Shown: positions 1 through 12,810, counted from the first letter of the stretch. The stretch is DNA of 64,000 nt from Gilliamella sp. Occ3-1 (GCF_001690655.1 NZ_LZHQ01000015.1:1-64000); one strand, 5' to 3'. Made by a program: numbers and translations. Notes: generated by a model from the letters alone, not told the origin.

Positions 1-728
<728 letters not shown>

Positions 729-832
729 AAAGTTTGATGCTCAATAACTGTCTCTGACATATTCAAATGAATCTTCAGTGTCACTTATCAAGACTTAATT
801 TTTTAGTCCGTAGACTTTAATCTTTTGTCTCG

Positions 833-874
833 CAAGTGCCCACACAGATTGTCTGTTTCTTCTTTTTAAAGAGC
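833..874 (-). promoter_or_regulatory. rRNA leader with boxA antitermination site
   Basis: On the minus strand the leader upstream of 16S reads GCTCTTTAAA (865-874), a good match to boxA, which binds NusB/S10 for rRNA antitermination. It is followed by CAGACAATCTGTGTGGGCACT (835-855), nearly identical to the E. coli rrn leader as I remember it. The spacing to the mature 16S start is about 135 nt. Confidence 0.85.
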
Positions 875-935
875 TGACAGCTTATATTCCTCATCAACTT
901 TTCGTTGACTTAGTTCTCTGTCTCAAGGGTTGCGT

Positions 936-996
936 ATACTACTGACTTCACTTGTGAACGTCAACCCCTATTTTTAGATTTTTTTATTTTTTTGTA
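936..996 (-). promoter_or_regulatory. rRNA operon promoter with UP-like A/T tract
   Basis: On the minus strand a -35 element TTGACG (959-964) lies 17 nt from a -10 element TAGTAT (936-941), followed by ACGCAACC as a discriminator-like stretch. Upstream of the -35 (965-996) is a run of A tracts typical of rRNA UP elements. Only about 65 nt separate it from the end of purT, so a second upstream promoter would have to lie inside purT. Confidence 0.7.
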
Positions 997-1028
997 TTGA
1001 TTGGCTGCTTTTTACGCAAATTTAGGCG

Positions 1029-2210
1029 TTATAGGGTTATTTTTAGTTGTTTTGTCACATTAATTGCTTTATTAGTAGCCTCTTTAACTGTCGATGCTCT
1101 AGCTAACGCAACACCCATTCTTCTTGTTCCTTTTACTTCTGGTTTACCAAATAAACGTAAATCAGTTTGCGGTTCGCTTAATGCTTTATCAATATTAGCA
1201 AAAGTTATTTGTTTGGAGTTACCTTCTATTAATAAGACAGATGATGCACAGGCACCATATTGTTCTATAATTGGAATTGGCAATCCTAATATTGCCCTAG
1301 CATGTAATGCAAACTCAGATAGGTTTTGTGAAATTAATGTCACCATACCGGTATCATGGGGGCGAGGTGATACTTCACTAAACCATACTTGCTCCCCTTT
1401 AACAAATAATTCAACACCAAATACCCCTCGCCCACCTAATGCTTCTGTTATTTTAGTTGCAATATTTTTCGCTTGTTTCAATGCTTTTTCAGGCATCTGC
1501 TGAGGTTGCCAAGATTCTCGATAATCACCTTTTTCTTGACGATGGCCAATTGGTTCGCAGAATGAAACTCCGTTAATATGCCGAACAGTCAGCAAAGTAA
1601 TCTCGTAATCAAAATCAACAAAACCTTCTATGATTACTTTACCCCCACCAGAGCGCCCTCCCTCTTGAGCATATATCCATGAAGATTTAATATCTGCTTC
1701 ACTACGCAATAAAGATTGACCTTTACCCGAAGAGCTCATAACTGGCTTAACCAAACATGGAAAACCTATCTCTTTTACCATTTGTTCATATTCAAATTCG
1801 TTTTCGGCGAAACGATAAGATGAAGTGGGTAGTTTTAATTCTTCTGCAGCAAGACGGCGAATCCCCTCACGATTCATTGTTAATTGCGTTGCTTTTGCTG
1901 TTGGAATAACAGTAAATCCTTCTTTTTCCAACTCAACTAGTGTAGATGTGGCAATAGCTTCAATTTCTGGAACAATATAATCGGGATTTTCCATTTCAAT
2001 GACTTTTCTTAGAGCATCCCCATCAAGCATATTAACAGTACGATACCGATGAGCTACTTGCATTGCTGGCGCATTAGCATAGCGATCAACTGCAATAACT
2101 TCACAGCCAAAACGTTGTAATTCAATCGCCACTTCTTTAGCTAACTCTCCTGCACCACAAAGTAATACTTTAGTTGCAGTCGGTGATAAAGGAGTACCTA
2201 ATTTAGCCAT
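1029..2210 (-). CDS. purT: Formate-dependent phosphoribosylglycinamide formyltransferase PurT
   Basis: PurT converts GAR to formyl-GAR using formate and ATP, the folate-independent route for step 3 of purine synthesis. The protein is an ATP-grasp enzyme of 393 aa, the usual length. Visible motifs are the N-terminal nucleotide-binding GAGELAKE segment, the [14 protein letters not shown] stretch near residue 115, a glycine-rich SSSGKGQS loop near 162, and [14 protein letters not shown] near 275 with metal/substrate residues. An upstream in-frame ATG exists at 2225, but the 2210 ATG has GAGGG 5 nt before it and matches the family N-terminus. It sits downstream of purA on the same strand but beyond a terminator. 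A long plus-strand open frame (997-1503) is a shadow of this gene. Confidence 0.97.
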   Translation of the reverse strand: MAKLGTPLSPTATKVLLCGAGELAKEVAIELQRFGCEVIAVDRYANAPAMQVAHRYRTVNMLDGDALRKVIEMENPDYIVPEIEAIATSTLVELEKEGFTVIPTAKATQLTMNREGIRRLAAEELKLPTSSYRFAENEFEYEQMVKEIGFPCLVKPVMSSSGKGQSLLRSEADIKSSWIYAQEGGRSGGGKVIIEGFVDFDYEITLLTVRHINGVSFCEPIGHRQEKGDYRESWQPQQMPEKALKQAKNIATKITEALGGRGVFGVELFVKGEQVWFSEVSPRPHDTGMVTLISQNLSEFALHARAILGLPIPIIEQYGACASSVLLIEGNSKQITFANIDKALSEPQTDLRLFGKPEVKGTRRMGVALARASTVKEATNKAINVTKQLKITL

Positions 2211-2252
2211 AATTCCCTCATACACAGTTAATCGTTATATCTCAAAAAATAA

Positions 2253-2278
2253 AAAATCGGGAAAATTATCCCGATTTT
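2253..2278 (-). terminator. Rho-independent terminator after purA
   Basis: AAAATCGGG and CCCGATTTT form a 9-bp stem around an 8-nt loop. On the minus strand the stem is followed by a T-rich run (TTTTTTATTTTTT), so it ends purA transcription before purT. Confidence 0.85.
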
Positions 2279-2288
2279 CTAATCAATA

Positions 2289-3590
<1,302 letters not shown>

Positions 3591-3606
3591 CTATTTACTC
3601 ATTCAG

Positions 3607-4566
3607 CTAATTATTAGATTTTAATTTCATATATTTAAAAAATTCGCTTTCAGGACTAATAACTATAACATCATTTCCTATAAAGCTTCTTTCATAAGTT
3701 TTTAGCCTACGTATAAAGCTAAAAAACTCTATATCTTTACCAAAAGCATCGACATAAAGTTTGATTGCATTTGCATCACCCTCACCACGGATAGAGCGAG
3801 ACTGACTTTCAGCTTCAGACAATATTTTGGTTACTTCTAGAATAGTCTCTGCTCGTATTTCATCAACTCTTTTAATACCTTGAACATGTTGATTTTGGAC
3901 AACATTTTTTCGGTCTGTTTTCATTTTGCTATAAATAGAATTAAACATTTCTTGAGGAAAATTAACTTTCTTTAAGCGGACATCAATAATTTCAATACCG
4001 AACGACCTCATACTCGCTTGATTATCCTCTAAAGCTTTTTCATCTCTATTAACGTGCTTTTCAATCGAATCACTTTTAACCAATTCCTGAGATGTACTAT
4101 TTAAAGCGTTCTTTACACGCGTCACTATAGAATTATGAGAGCTATTATTTGGATCATTAACAATATCAATGATATTTAATTTTTCAATTTCTGCTCTCAA
4201 ACAGCCATTTAATCGAGCAATCAGCAAGTTATCAATACTATTACCACCAGCAATAGTTTCATAGTATCGATCAAAATCAACAATCTTCCATTGTACGAAA
4301 TAATCAACAACTAAATCTTTATTTTCACGTGTTCTATATTCTTGTTCTTGACCGACATTATTAGAACTATTTGTTGTTTTGATTTTAGCATCAACAATTT
4401 TTACATTATCCATTCCTGGAAATTTAAAATGTAATCCAGGTTCAGATAATCCTATAATTTTATTAAACCGTAAAACTATTCCACGAGTACCTTCTTCAAT
4501 AACATAAGCGCTAGAAAAAAATACACCAATCAAAATCAATACTATAGGAATCAATAATTTGCGCAT
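3607..4566 (-). CDS. hflC: FtsH protease modulator HflC (SPFH/prohibitin family)
   Basis: HflC pairs with HflK in a large periplasm-facing complex that regulates the FtsH membrane protease. An N-terminal membrane anchor (residues about 4-22, hydrophobic LLIPIVLILIGVFF) is followed by an SPFH domain and a long charged helix. RGEGDANAIKLYVDAFGKD near residue 265 is a family signature. The start at 4566 has AAGGAG 7 nt upstream; the open frame extends 17 codons further into hflK sequence, but that extension has no family support. At 319 aa it is slightly shorter than E. coli HflC (334 aa). The gap to hflK is 10 nt, so the two genes are surely cotranscribed. Confidence 0.95.
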   Translation of the reverse strand: MRKLLIPIVLILIGVFFSSAYVIEEGTRGIVLRFNKIIGLSEPGLHFKFPGMDNVKIVDAKIKTTNSSNNVGQEQEYRTRENKDLVVDYFVQWKIVDFDRYYETIAGGNSIDNLLIARLNGCLRAEIEKLNIIDIVNDPNNSSHNSIVTRVKNALNSTSQELVKSDSIEKHVNRDEKALEDNQASMRSFGIEIIDVRLKKVNFPQEMFNSIYSKMKTDRKNVVQNQHVQGIKRVDEIRAETILEVTKILSEAESQSRSIRGEGDANAIKLYVDAFGKDIEFFSFIRRLKTYERSFIGNDVIVISPESEFFKYMKLKSNN

Positions 4567-4576
4567 GCTTTTCTCC

Positions 4577-5815
4577 TTATCTTCCCATAAACCGTGGAGT
4601 CCGCGTAGTCTCGCCAACTTTAATGGTGTTATTAGTGGTATTAGTGTTTTTGTTATTTTCTTTTAATAATTCCGGTATTGGTTGAGGCTGCTCTTTTACT
4701 GTTTCAGACGAGCTCAGCATATTAGAATTATATTCACTATTTTGGTTTGATAACGTCATTATTTGAGAATTTTTTTCACTCTTATTTTTTAATAGTGCTT
4801 CTAACGGTAACACCATCAAATTTCCACTTTTATCATTCACTATAATCTTATTGTTTTTGGTTAATACTCTTTCCATAGTTTCAATATATAAATGTTCTTT
4901 AGTAATTTCTGGTGCTACTTTATATTGTGGTAAGATTTTTTCAAAACTAGCCACATCACCAGCAGCTTCAAGTTCTACTCTAACCTTATAAGCATTAGCA
5001 TCAGCTAAAATTCCTGCTGAACGTTCTTCTGCCTGCTGAATTTTCTTCACCTTATCAGCTTCAGCTTGTTTAATTTCTCGCTCACTATCGTCTTGAACAT
5101 GAAGCGTATCATTGTAAGCGCCTTTCACTTCATCTGGTAGACGAGCAACTTGAAAATTCAAATTAATAACATTAATACCCATATCATAGGGACTAATGAT
5201 ATTGACTAACTCATCTTTAGTGCTACGTTCTAGAGCTGAACGTTCATCAGAGATTATCGCATCAATATTTGAACTTGCCACTACCGTTCTAAGGGCGCTA
5301 TCGGCAGCTTGGCGCAAACTATCTTCTACATTAGTGACATTAAATAAATATTTTAAAGGATCGCTGACACTATATTGCACATTTATATCAACAAAAACCA
5401 AATTTTCACCAGCTGTAACAATAAGTCCCTTTTCGTTAAAATTTCGAATACCCTGTGTATCAACAATATACACTTTATCGATTAAAGTTGGCTTCCAATT
5501 TAGTCCTGGTTGAATGATTTCAGATTGAACTTGACCGAAGCGAGTAATTACACCACGTTGATTTTGGTTAATGGTATAAAATCCACTTCCTGCCCAAACT
5601 AGAACAAGTAAAGCAATTATAGATATGATAATTTTAGTTGTACTCATCGGCAATTTAATTCCAGAGGAACCATTATTATTACCGAAATTATTTTTTTTTA
5701 ATAATTTTTTAACTTTATCAAATAAACCATCAGATGAATGATTAGTTGGCTTTTTTTTATTATTCCCCCATGGGTCGTTATCTTGTCCGTTATTGCCGGG
5801 CTGATTCCACGCCAT
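4577..5815 (-). CDS. hflK: FtsH protease modulator HflK (SPFH/prohibitin family)
   Basis: HflK is the partner of HflC in the FtsH-regulating membrane complex. The N-terminus is a polar Asn/Gly/Lys-rich cytoplasmic tail (residues 1-58), then one membrane segment (about 61-80), then the SPFH domain with the family stretch RGVITRFGQ (about 88-96). The last 80 residues are Asn/Ser/Thr-rich, low-complexity, and longer than expected from the core family. Length 412 aa compares with about 419 in E. coli. It lies between hflX (23 nt upstream) and hflC. Confidence 0.95.
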   Translation of the reverse strand: MAWNQPGNNGQDNDPWGNNKKKPTNHSSDGLFDKVKKLLKKNNFGNNNGSSGIKLPMSTTKIIISIIALLVLVWAGSGFYTINQNQRGVITRFGQVQSEIIQPGLNWKPTLIDKVYIVDTQGIRNFNEKGLIVTAGENLVFVDINVQYSVSDPLKYLFNVTNVEDSLRQAADSALRTVVASSNIDAIISDERSALERSTKDELVNIISPYDMGINVINLNFQVARLPDEVKGAYNDTLHVQDDSEREIKQAEADKVKKIQQAEERSAGILADANAYKVRVELEAAGDVASFEKILPQYKVAPEITKEHLYIETMERVLTKNNKIIVNDKSGNLMVLPLEALLKNKSEKNSQIMTLSNQNSEYNSNMLSSSETVKEQPQPIPELLKENNKNTNTTNNTIKVGETTRTPRFMGR

Positions 5816-5838
5816 ATTGTATATGCTCCATTTGATAA

Positions 5839-7134
5839 TTAGTTGTTATTTTGCTTATTGATCAAGTATAACAGATCTGGTTCTTGTTTACAGAGGCGAT
5901 TCCATTCTATAGAGGGAATTCTCACATCTAGATGAAAACTACCATCCTCATTAATAAATTCATTTTCTACCGCATTTAACTGATATAAACGACTTCTTAA
6001 TCTTGCTAAATAAGCAGGTAAGTTTAAGTGGCAAACTTGTATTTGCTTAGCTAGCCTTTCTTTTAAAGCGATAAATAATTGATCTAATCCTAAACTATTT
6101 TGCGCTGAAATCCAAACACGAATTGGTATACCGTTTTCATCTCTATCAATACTTGGTTGTTTGCCTTCTATCAAGTCGATTTTATTCATAACAAGTAATG
6201 TTGGAAGTTCGTGCGCATCAATTTCGTGCAAAACTTCATCAACAGCATGCATATTATCTAATAAATTAGGATCTGCTGCATCAACAACATGTAATAACAA
6301 TGCAGCTTGTTGAGTTTCTAATAACGTTGCTTTAAAAGCCGCGATTAAATCATGTGGCAAATGGCGAATAAAACCAACCGTGTCAGCTAAAACAACTTCA
6401 CCTACATCATCAACAATAATTCGACGAAGTGTTGGATCGAGTGTAGCAAATAACTGATTAGCAGCATATACATCAGCATTTGTTAACGCATTAAATAATG
6501 TTGATTTACCTGCATTCGTGTAGCCAACAAAAGAGACTGTTGATAGATCTGCTTTATTTCGTGATTGACGATTTTGATTTCGCTGTTTTTCAACTTTAGC
6601 AAGTCTTGATAAAATTAATTGAATCCGTTGACGAATCAACCTTCTATCAGTTTCTAATTGAGTTTCACCTGGACCACGTAAACCTATCCCACCTTTTTGA
6701 CGTTCTAAATGCGTCCAACCTCTAACTAAACGAGTCGAAAGATGTTTTAACTGTGCTAACTCGACCTGTAATTTACCTTCATGTGTTCTGGCTCTTTGAG
6801 CAAAAATATCAAGAATCAATCCGGTTCTATCAACAACACGACATTTGCACAATTGCTCTAGATTACGTTCTTGGGAGGGAGTTAATGAATGATTTACTAA
6901 AATAACAGAAGCATTGAGCTGTTTAACTTTTTCTGCTATTTCTTGAGCCTTACCTTCACCTACAAAATATTTGGTTTGAGGTGCTTTTCTTGAGGTTGTT
7001 ACAATATCGAGAATATCTATTTGAGCCGAAGAAACCAAAATTTCAAACTCTTTAAGATCCTCGATATTGCTCTCTTGAGGGAAAAATACATGGACTAATA
7101 AGGCAGATTCACCGCCTTTATATCTCTCAAACAA
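5839..7134 (-). CDS. hflX: Ribosome-associated GTPase HflX
   Basis: HflX is a GTPase that binds the 50S subunit and can split stalled or hibernating ribosomes. The N-terminal HflX domain contains [12 protein letters not shown] (about 55-66), the linker contains [19 protein letters not shown] (about 143-161), and the G domain has G1 GYTNAGKS (about 203-210), G3 DTVGF and G4 NKID. At 431 aa it is full length (426 in E. coli). It follows hfq by 19 nt, the conserved hfq-hflX-hflK-hflC order. Confidence 0.97.
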   Translation of the reverse strand: MFERYKGGESALLVHVFFPQESNIEDLKEFEILVSSAQIDILDIVTTSRKAPQTKYFVGEGKAQEIAEKVKQLNASVILVNHSLTPSQERNLEQLCKCRVVDRTGLILDIFAQRARTHEGKLQVELAQLKHLSTRLVRGWTHLERQKGGIGLRGPGETQLETDRRLIRQRIQLILSRLAKVEKQRNQNRQSRNKADLSTVSFVGYTNAGKSTLFNALTNADVYAANQLFATLDPTLRRIIVDDVGEVVLADTVGFIRHLPHDLIAAFKATLLETQQAALLLHVVDAADPNLLDNMHAVDEVLHEIDAHELPTLLVMNKIDLIEGKQPSIDRDENGIPIRVWISAQNSLGLDQLFIALKERLAKQIQVCHLNLPAYLARLRSRLYQLNAVENEFINEDGSFHLDVRIPSIEWNRLCKQEPDLLYLINKQNNN

Positions 7135-7153
7135 TCAGATTCTCCACTGAAAT

Positions 7154-7399
7154 TCAGCTTTCGCTTTCCTCTTCGGCTTGAGATACCAATCCAGAAATAG
7201 GTCTAGATGGTACGACTGTCGAGATGGCATGTTTATATACCATTTGGCTTACAGTATTTTTTAACAAAATCACAAATTGATCAAATGATTCAATTTGCCC
7301 TTGTAACTTAATACCATTAACTAAATAGATTGAGACAGGAATGTGCTCTCGACGAAGCAAATTTAAATAAGGATCTTGTAATGACTGCCCTTTTGACAT
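7154..7399 (-). CDS. hfq: RNA chaperone Hfq
   Basis: Hfq is the hexameric Sm-like chaperone that pairs small RNAs with mRNAs. The Sm1 part ([22 protein letters not shown]) and the Sm2 signature YKHAIST are intact. The 81-aa protein has a short acidic tail ending EEESES, shorter than the 102 aa of E. coli and lacking its long flexible C-terminus. The frame runs 16 codons upstream, but the ATG at 7399 has AAGGA at good spacing and matches the family start [10 protein letters not shown]. The start was chosen on those grounds. Confidence 0.97.
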   Translation of the reverse strand: MSKGQSLQDPYLNLLRREHIPVSIYLVNGIKLQGQIESFDQFVILLKNTVSQMVYKHAISTVVPSRPISGLVSQAEEESES

Positions 7400-7689
7400 G
7401 AGTTTATCCTTTAAAAAAATAATTATATTAAGATAAAATAAATACATTTATAAATAATTAATGTATTTTTACATACTATTTTCAGATACATCTTTAGTAT
7501 CTACCAAAATAACACAAAAAGCGATTCTCTTGAACCAATCAACTATAATTAATGCACAAATAACTAAATTTTTAATAAATTTAAACTAAAAAGGTAAACA
7601 AAATACTAAATACTGACAATAATACACATAATTTTAACTACTAAAGAACTTATAATTGTATATTATTAGACCACTATAAAAATTATCGC
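7400..7689 (-). other. AT-rich gap between miaA and hfq, likely hfq promoter region
   Basis: In E. coli hfq follows miaA closely and is read partly from promoters inside miaA. Here 290 nt of very AT-rich sequence separate them and hold no open frame of note. The stretch probably carries the local hfq promoter. Several -10-like motifs occur, but I cannot choose one. Confidence 0.4.
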
Positions 7690-8601
7690 TTAGAATACGT
7701 TTCGGAAAATTGTATCCATATTATCATTGTTTAACCATGTTATAGGTTGCTTCCAACCACGAAGCCATGTTATTTGTCGTTTAGCTAATTGACGAGTAGC
7801 GCAAATTCCTTTAAAAACCATTTCATCATAACTTGTATTGCCATTTAAATACTCCCACATTTGACGATATCCAACACAACGCATAGAAGGTAAATTTAAA
7901 TGTAAATCCGATCGCTGCATAAGTGCTCTAACTTCATTTTCAAATCCTTGATCCAACATTTGTAAAAATCGTTGTTCAATACGTTCATGTAATTGCGACC
8001 TATCTTGCGGCATAATAGCAAATTGCATAACATCGTATGGTAATACTTGGCCACTTTCTTGTATAAGTTCAGTTAGACTTTTTCCTGAAATTAAATAAAC
8101 CTCTAAAGCACGATTAAGCCGCTGAGGATCGTTAGGATGAATTCGTTCAGCTGAAATTGGATCGACTTTTTTTAGATCTTCGTAAATCGCTTGCCAACCT
8201 AATTTATTGGCTTTTTCCTCTATTTGCTCACGAATTTCTCTATTAGCAGCAGGAAGCGGTGAAAGTCCTTCAATTAAAGCCTTAAAATAGAGCATTGTCC
8301 CACCAACCAACAATGGAATTCGTCCTTTTTTTAGTGTTTTTTCAATTTCCACAATAGCATCATGTCTAAAATTAGCTGCCGAATAACTTTTTGCAGGATC
8401 ACAAATATCAATCAATTTATGTGGATACTTTTGTTGCTCTTCTTTAGTCGGTTTTGCAGTACCAATGTCCATACCACGATAAATTAGAGCTGAATCGACA
8501 CTAATAATATCAATAGGATAACGATCATAAAGCGCCATAGCAAATGCTGTTTTACCAGATGCTGTTGGCCCCATTAACGAAATAATTTTTGGTTTATTCA
8601 T
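7690..8601 (-). CDS. miaA: tRNA dimethylallyltransferase MiaA
   Basis: MiaA transfers dimethylallyl from DMAPP to A37 of tRNAs reading UNN codons; MiaB (encoded near 49 kb) then methylthiolates the product. The P-loop GPTASGKT is at residues 11-18, and [17 protein letters not shown] (about 37-53) holds the catalytic Asp and tRNA-contact residues. [16 protein letters not shown] and [13 protein letters not shown] are C-terminal family motifs. At 303 aa it is slightly shorter than E. coli (316). The start overlaps the end of mutL by 8 nt. Confidence 0.96.
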   Translation of the reverse strand: MNKPKIISLMGPTASGKTAFAMALYDRYPIDIISVDSALIYRGMDIGTAKPTKEEQQKYPHKLIDICDPAKSYSAANFRHDAIVEIEKTLKKGRIPLLVGGTMLYFKALIEGLSPLPAANREIREQIEEKANKLGWQAIYEDLKKVDPISAERIHPNDPQRLNRALEVYLISGKSLTELIQESGQVLPYDVMQFAIMPQDRSQLHERIEQRFLQMLDQGFENEVRALMQRSDLHLNLPSMRCVGYRQMWEYLNGNTSYDEMVFKGICATRQLAKRQITWLRGWKQPITWLNNDNMDTIFRNVF

Positions 8602-10450
8602 GATAAATCGATTGAGTTAAAGATTGCATGTCAATTGGGTATAAAAATGAATCTTGTTGTAACAGATTAATATCCACTTGTTCTAATTGAGCTAGTAACT
8701 GAATGGCTTTTACTACACTCCAGTTCATCGTAACACTATCATCATATTGATTAGCTAGCCAAGCCGCTATTTGTGTTGGATCTAAAACTTCATTTTTTGA
8801 CTCAGAAATAAAAGCAATTAAAGCCGGCAATAATTGTTGCCAATTGATAGTGCGCAACATTTTAGGAACATTTTGCAAATACAACTTTGCTTTATCAACA
8901 TAAAAATCAAAACCTAAAAAATTTAGCTGCGGCTGATAAGAAGAAAGAACTTGCTGCTCTTTATTATTAACTGAAATTGTTAATGGGATAAGCAATTTTT
9001 CAGAATCTTGTGACAATAATTTAATCGCAACGACTTTTTGCTGAGCAATAGGCAACTTCATCAACATTAATTTTTGTTGATTATCTTCATTTTTTTCAAG
9101 CAATGCAATATCAGGTTGAATAATAGTTAACACCCGTCCAAATGTCACTAATGATGAATTGTCAATCTGCTGTTGTAGTGATTGCAATGGTGAATATCGT
9201 TTAGGAAATAATGATTCAATAACCGCTTTTTGTGGTTCAGTTATTTCATTTTCTTCTACCGATAAAAATGGCTTTTTAGGCTCAAGTTGTGCAATATTTT
9301 GAGAAGGAGAGTCAACGCAAACTAACTGACCATACAACGCATTTTCTTTAGCATAATTACTAGGTTTTTGAGGTAATTGGTTACTAGCTTGATAAGGCTT
9401 AGAAATCGTCTTTTGATTAAATATATTTTCTCCAGCTGCTTGCCGATTAGGTGTTATTGTTACTTTTTCATCTATTGCAGATAAATCCGATTCAAGAGCC
9501 ATAACTATAGCTTGATAAACGAAATCATGAACCAATCTTGCCCCATGAAAACGGACTTCATGTTTAGCAGGGTGAACATTAACATCAACTTGTTTTGGAT
9601 CAATTTGTAAAAACACCACATAACTTTGCTGTTCATTCGCACGTCTTATATAGGCTTGTCGCAATGCATGATTAAGTAATTTATCTTTGATAACTCGACC
9701 ATTAACATAAAAATATTGCAAATTACTAACTTCACTACTTGTTACCCAACCTTGAATGAACAAATCATCATGTTGCCAATCTAATTTGACTGCTTTTTGC
9801 ATAAATACTCGTCCACATACCAATTCTACCCTTTTTTCAAGGGTAGATGAACGGTACTGCTTAACAAGTTTACCATTATGCTGCAAATTAAAAGTAACAT
9901 CAGGACGTGCAAGCGCAATACGCCGAACAAATTCCTCAATATGCATAAATTCGGTTTTTTCTGTTTTTAAAAAACGGCGTCTTGCAGGAGTATTGTAAAA
10001 CAAATCAAGTACTTCAACAGTCGAGCCAACAGGATGTGCAGCAGGTTTAATCACCGGTTCCATATCTCGCCCTTCAGCATAAACTTGCCAAGCTTCAGTT
10101 TGTTCTGCTGTGCGTGAAGTTAATGTCAATCTTGCAACTGAACTTATACTCGCCAGCGCCTCACCACGAAATCCAAGGCTAATAATAGAATCTAAATCAT
10201 CTAACTTGCTGATTTTACTTGTCGCATGACGAGCAAGCGCCAGTGCTAATTCATCTTTAGCAATACCGCAACCATTATCTCTAATACGAATTAATTTACA
10301 GCCGCCTTGCTCAAGATCAATATCAATTTGACTACTGCCCGCATCAAGGCTATTTTCAACCAACTCTTTAATGACTGATGCTGGTCGTTCTACCACCTCA
10401 CCAGCAGCAATTTGATTTGCTAATTGAGGAGAAAGAATATGAATTGCCAT
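8594..10450 (-). CDS. mutL: DNA mismatch repair protein MutL
   Basis: MutL couples MutS mismatch recognition to downstream nicking and excision. The N-terminal GHKL ATPase shows [10 protein letters not shown] (about 28-37, with the catalytic Glu and Mg-binding Asn), DNGCGI (about 57-62) and [10 protein letters not shown] (about 92-101). A Gln/Ser-rich linker spans roughly 335-430, followed by a dimerisation domain. I see no DQHA-x2-E-x4-E endonuclease motif, as expected for MutL of the MutH-dependent, Dam-methylating type. Its ATG overlaps the amiB stop (TAATG). Length 618 aa is full size. Confidence 0.96.
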   Translation of the reverse strand: MAIHILSPQLANQIAAGEVVERPASVIKELVENSLDAGSSQIDIDLEQGGCKLIRIRDNGCGIAKDELALALARHATSKISKLDDLDSIISLGFRGEALASISSVARLTLTSRTAEQTEAWQVYAEGRDMEPVIKPAAHPVGSTVEVLDLFYNTPARRRFLKTEKTEFMHIEEFVRRIALARPDVTFNLQHNGKLVKQYRSSTLEKRVELVCGRVFMQKAVKLDWQHDDLFIQGWVTSSEVSNLQYFYVNGRVIKDKLLNHALRQAYIRRANEQQSYVVFLQIDPKQVDVNVHPAKHEVRFHGARLVHDFVYQAIVMALESDLSAIDEKVTITPNRQAAGENIFNQKTISKPYQASNQLPQKPSNYAKENALYGQLVCVDSPSQNIAQLEPKKPFLSVEENEITEPQKAVIESLFPKRYSPLQSLQQQIDNSSLVTFGRVLTIIQPDIALLEKNEDNQQKLMLMKLPIAQQKVVAIKLLSQDSEKLLIPLTISVNNKEQQVLSSYQPQLNFLGFDFYVDKAKLYLQNVPKMLRTINWQQLLPALIAFISESKNEVLDPTQIAAWLANQYDDSVTMNWSVVKAIQLLAQLEQVDINLLQQDSFLYPIDMQSLTQSIYHE

Positions 10451-11217
10451 TAATGCTGTTCTCCAAACTTTGGATTTTGTTTAACGTAATTTTTTATACC
10501 TTGATAGATAGCTTTAGCAATCTTATTTTGATGAGCATTACTACTTAGTAAGCGTTCTTCACCTTCGTTAGAGATAAAACCAACTTCAACTAAAATTGAT
10601 GGAATATCTGGTGAACGTAATACCCCTAAGCTTGCATGTTCTGGAGCAGATTTATGTAGCTTTGTTATCCCTTTCATTTCTTTTAATACTTGTTTTGCTA
10701 ACTCATACCCCACTCGTTGAGAATAAGAAAATTGGAGATCTAATACAGCTTGACTTAAATGAGGATCATGATCATCACTAAGCGCATCACCCGCCCCGCC
10801 AAGTAATTGTGACTGTTTTTCATCTTGTTCAAGCCAACGACCAAGTTCTGTGTCAGCTCGCTTAGTTGACAATACCCAGATCGAGGCACCCGTTGCATTC
10901 CGATTTGGCGCAGCATCAGCGTGAATGGAAACTAACAAATTAGCTTTATTTTTTCTAGCTATTTCAGAACGTTGCGAAACAGAAATAAAATTATCACTGC
11001 TACGGGTTAATACCCCTTTAAAATTAGGATCTTTATTTAGTAACTTGGTAAGTTTTTTAGCAATAGAAAGAGTAACTGTTTTTTCATATAACTTATTTTT
11101 CCCTATTGCGCCGGAATCTTTACCACCATGCCCCGCATCAACGGCAATCACAACTTTAGCTGCATAGGCAGAACTACAAAGTATTAATAAGATAAAAAAA
11201 GTGAATAGTTTTTTCAT
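10450..11217 (-). CDS. amiB: N-acetylmuramoyl-L-alanine amidase, short AmiB-like
   Basis: This is a zinc amidase that cleaves the MurNAc-L-Ala bond in peptidoglycan, acting in the periplasm at cell separation. A signal peptide (about 1-19, cleavage after AYA) is followed directly by the Amidase_3 domain. [13 protein letters not shown] (about 27-39) gives a Zn-binding His, SIHADA another His, and [13 protein letters not shown] the catalytic Glu. The protein is only 255 aa, whereas E. coli AmiB has 445 aa with an AMIN domain and a LysM repeat; both are missing. The symbol rests on position (tsaE-amiB-mutL). The domain-complete AmiC is at 50.5 kb. Confidence 0.85.
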   Translation of the reverse strand: MKKLFTFFILLILCSSAYAAKVVIAVDAGHGGKDSGAIGKNKLYEKTVTLSIAKKLTKLLNKDPNFKGVLTRSSDNFISVSQRSEIARKNKANLLVSIHADAAPNRNATGASIWVLSTKRADTELGRWLEQDEKQSQLLGGAGDALSDDHDPHLSQAVLDLQFSYSQRVGYELAKQVLKEMKGITKLHKSAPEHASLGVLRSPDIPSILVEVGFISNEGEERLLSSNAHQNKIAKAIYQGIKNYVKQNPKFGEQH

Positions 11218-11240
11218 TGTCTTTATATTGTTTATTTCAA

Positions 11241-11711
11241 TTATGATAGATTAATAATCTCGTGACCTTTTTCGCTTATAGCCTGAACGCAAGCAGTACG
11301 TTCAAGCGCCAAATAAGTCAAATTAACTTCAAGATCAGCACTTGGCAAAATCCCATTTGCTTGCTGTGGCCACTCAATCAAACAAATTGATCGTGAAGAA
11401 AAATATTCACGAATCCCCATAAACTCTAACTCTTCTGGATCACAAAGCCTATATAAATCAAAATGATAAACTAAAAAATTAGCAAATTGGTAGGGTTCAA
11501 CTAATGTATAAGTTGGACTTTTTACGTTACCTACATGACCTAATTGTTGCAAAAAACCACGACTAAAAGTTGTTTTACCTGCACCAAGATCGCCAATTAA
11601 ATAGATAACAATTGTATCATCATGCTTGGACAAATAGTTTAAACATAGTTTGGCAAGTTTACTACCAAACAAAATCGTTTGTTGCTCATTGCTTAAAATA
11701 ACTGGTTTCAT
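11241..11711 (-). CDS. tsaE: tRNA threonylcarbamoyladenosine biosynthesis ATPase TsaE
   Basis: TsaE is the small P-loop ATPase that, with TsaB and TsaD, transfers threonylcarbamoyl to A37 of ANN-decoding tRNAs. Walker [10 protein letters not shown] lies near residues 42-50, and [11 protein letters not shown] and [17 protein letters not shown] are family motifs. The predicted length is 156 aa (153 in E. coli). The frame extends 17 codons upstream without family similarity, so the ATG at 11711 is preferred. It begins the minus-strand run amiB-mutL-miaA-hfq. TsaC, which makes the substrate, is encoded 0.5 kb away on the other strand. Confidence 0.95.
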   Translation of the reverse strand: MKPVILSNEQQTILFGSKLAKLCLNYLSKHDDTIVIYLIGDLGAGKTTFSRGFLQQLGHVGNVKSPTYTLVEPYQFANFLVYHFDLYRLCDPEELEFMGIREYFSSRSICLIEWPQQANGILPSADLEVNLTYLALERTACVQAISEKGHEIINLS

Positions 11712-11841
11712 GATGAATTCTTTGCTCAATAAATAGTTCTTATTATATACTAATAACATCAAAGATGTACTAACTAAAATGAGCTTGATTTTGTAAAAAA
11801 GTTTCAGGTAACTCTACGTTTCAGTATAAAAAGTGAAAATA

Positions 11842-12123
11842 ATGCTACATACTATATCAACAGCAAACCAATCAGCCATAAATCTACAATTAATATCAGA
11901 TCAAGATGTTGTATTGTTCTGGCAAAATGGCGTTATTCTGGCTATACAAAATAATCCATTATTAAATGATATTATAAAAAAAACTAAACACTGTTACGTC
12001 ATCAACAGCGATATAGAAGCCCGAGGAATAAGCAAAATTATTGATTCAAGGCTTAAAATTATCAATATGCAACAAGTTGTTGAACTTACAACTAACCATT
12101 TTCCACAAATAAACTGGGAATGA
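11842..12123 (+). CDS. tusB: Sulfurtransferase complex subunit TusB-like (DsrH family)
   Basis: TusB is part of the TusBCD sulfur relay that passes persulfide towards MnmA for 2-thiouridine at tRNA wobble U34. The 93-aa product starts MLHTIS, has an ARGI motif in the middle and ends [16 protein letters not shown]; all three match TusB as I remember it. In relatives tusB follows tusD and tusC next to rpsL; here it stands alone before tsaC. The GTG nine bases upstream is in frame, but the ATG at 11842 gives the family N-terminus. Catalytic residues cannot be judged, since TusB, unlike TusD, has no conserved catalytic Cys. Confidence 0.8.
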   Translation: MLHTISTANQSAINLQLISDQDVVLFWQNGVILAIQNNPLLNDIIKKTKHCYVINSDIEARGISKIIDSRLKIINMQQVVELTTNHFPQINWE

Positions 12124-12242
12124 CCATAGGCATAATGCTAAAACTACCCAGTTTTATAAAAAGCATGAATCATGCAAATTTGCAAAACTTAAAACCTAAG
12201 TTTAATATAAATCTCAATTGTACTCAGCTCGTATTCAAATTT

Positions 12243-12806
12243 ATGGCTAATTTATTAACGCTATCGGAAATCAATAATTATTTAAAAAATGGTGAAGTGA
12301 TTGCTTACCCTACCGAGGCCGTTTTCGGTCTAGGGTGTGATCCTGATTGTGAATCAGCCGTATTAAAATTGTTACAACTAAAACAGCGTTCAGTAGATAA
12401 AGGCTTAATTTTAATTGCCAGCCATTACCAACAATTGATCCCCTATATAGATGAATTAGCTATTACCAATGAACAAAAACAGTTAGCATTTACTAACTGG
12501 CCCGGTCCTATTACTTGGATTTTTCCTAAAAATAAAAAAACACCTTATTTTTTGACCGGCAAATTCAACACTGTAGCAGTACGAGTCACCAATCACCCTT
12601 TAGCTCGTAAACTATGTGATCTTTATGGCAAACCGATAGTTTCAACCAGTGCTAATTTATCGAGTTATTCTCCTTGTAAAACAGCCATCGAAGTAGCCAA
12701 ACAATTTGGCCAAAATTTTCCGATTTTAGCAGGCGAAACAGGTAATAGATTACAGCCATCTCAAATCAGAGATATTCAAACAGGTAACATTATTCGACAA
12801 GGATAG
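12243..12806 (+). CDS. tsaC: Threonylcarbamoyl-AMP synthase TsaC
   Basis: TsaC makes threonylcarbamoyl-AMP from threonine, bicarbonate and ATP, the first step of tRNA t6A synthesis. The YrdC fold shows [16 protein letters not shown] (about 19-34), [13 protein letters not shown] (about 50-62), the SxxN segment STSANLS (about 141-147) and C-terminal SQIRD. Length 187 aa matches the 190 aa of E. coli. The open frame begins 123 nt earlier at 12120, where it overlaps the tusB end, but those 41 residues have no family counterpart. The start [10 protein letters not shown] was therefore chosen. It is probably cotranscribed with tusB and anmK. Confidence 0.93.
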   Translation: MANLLTLSEINNYLKNGEVIAYPTEAVFGLGCDPDCESAVLKLLQLKQRSVDKGLILIASHYQQLIPYIDELAITNEQKQLAFTNWPGPITWIFPKNKKTPYFLTGKFNTVAVRVTNHPLARKLCDLYGKPIVSTSANLSSYSPCKTAIEVAKQFGQNFPILAGETGNRLQPSQIRDIQTGNIIRQG

Positions 12807-12810
12807 ATAT

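Noticed and set aside
997..1503. 168-codon plus-strand open frame
   Set aside because: It lies antisense to purT, whose protein is full length and conserved; the frame is a shadow, and no ribosome site or family resemblance is seen.
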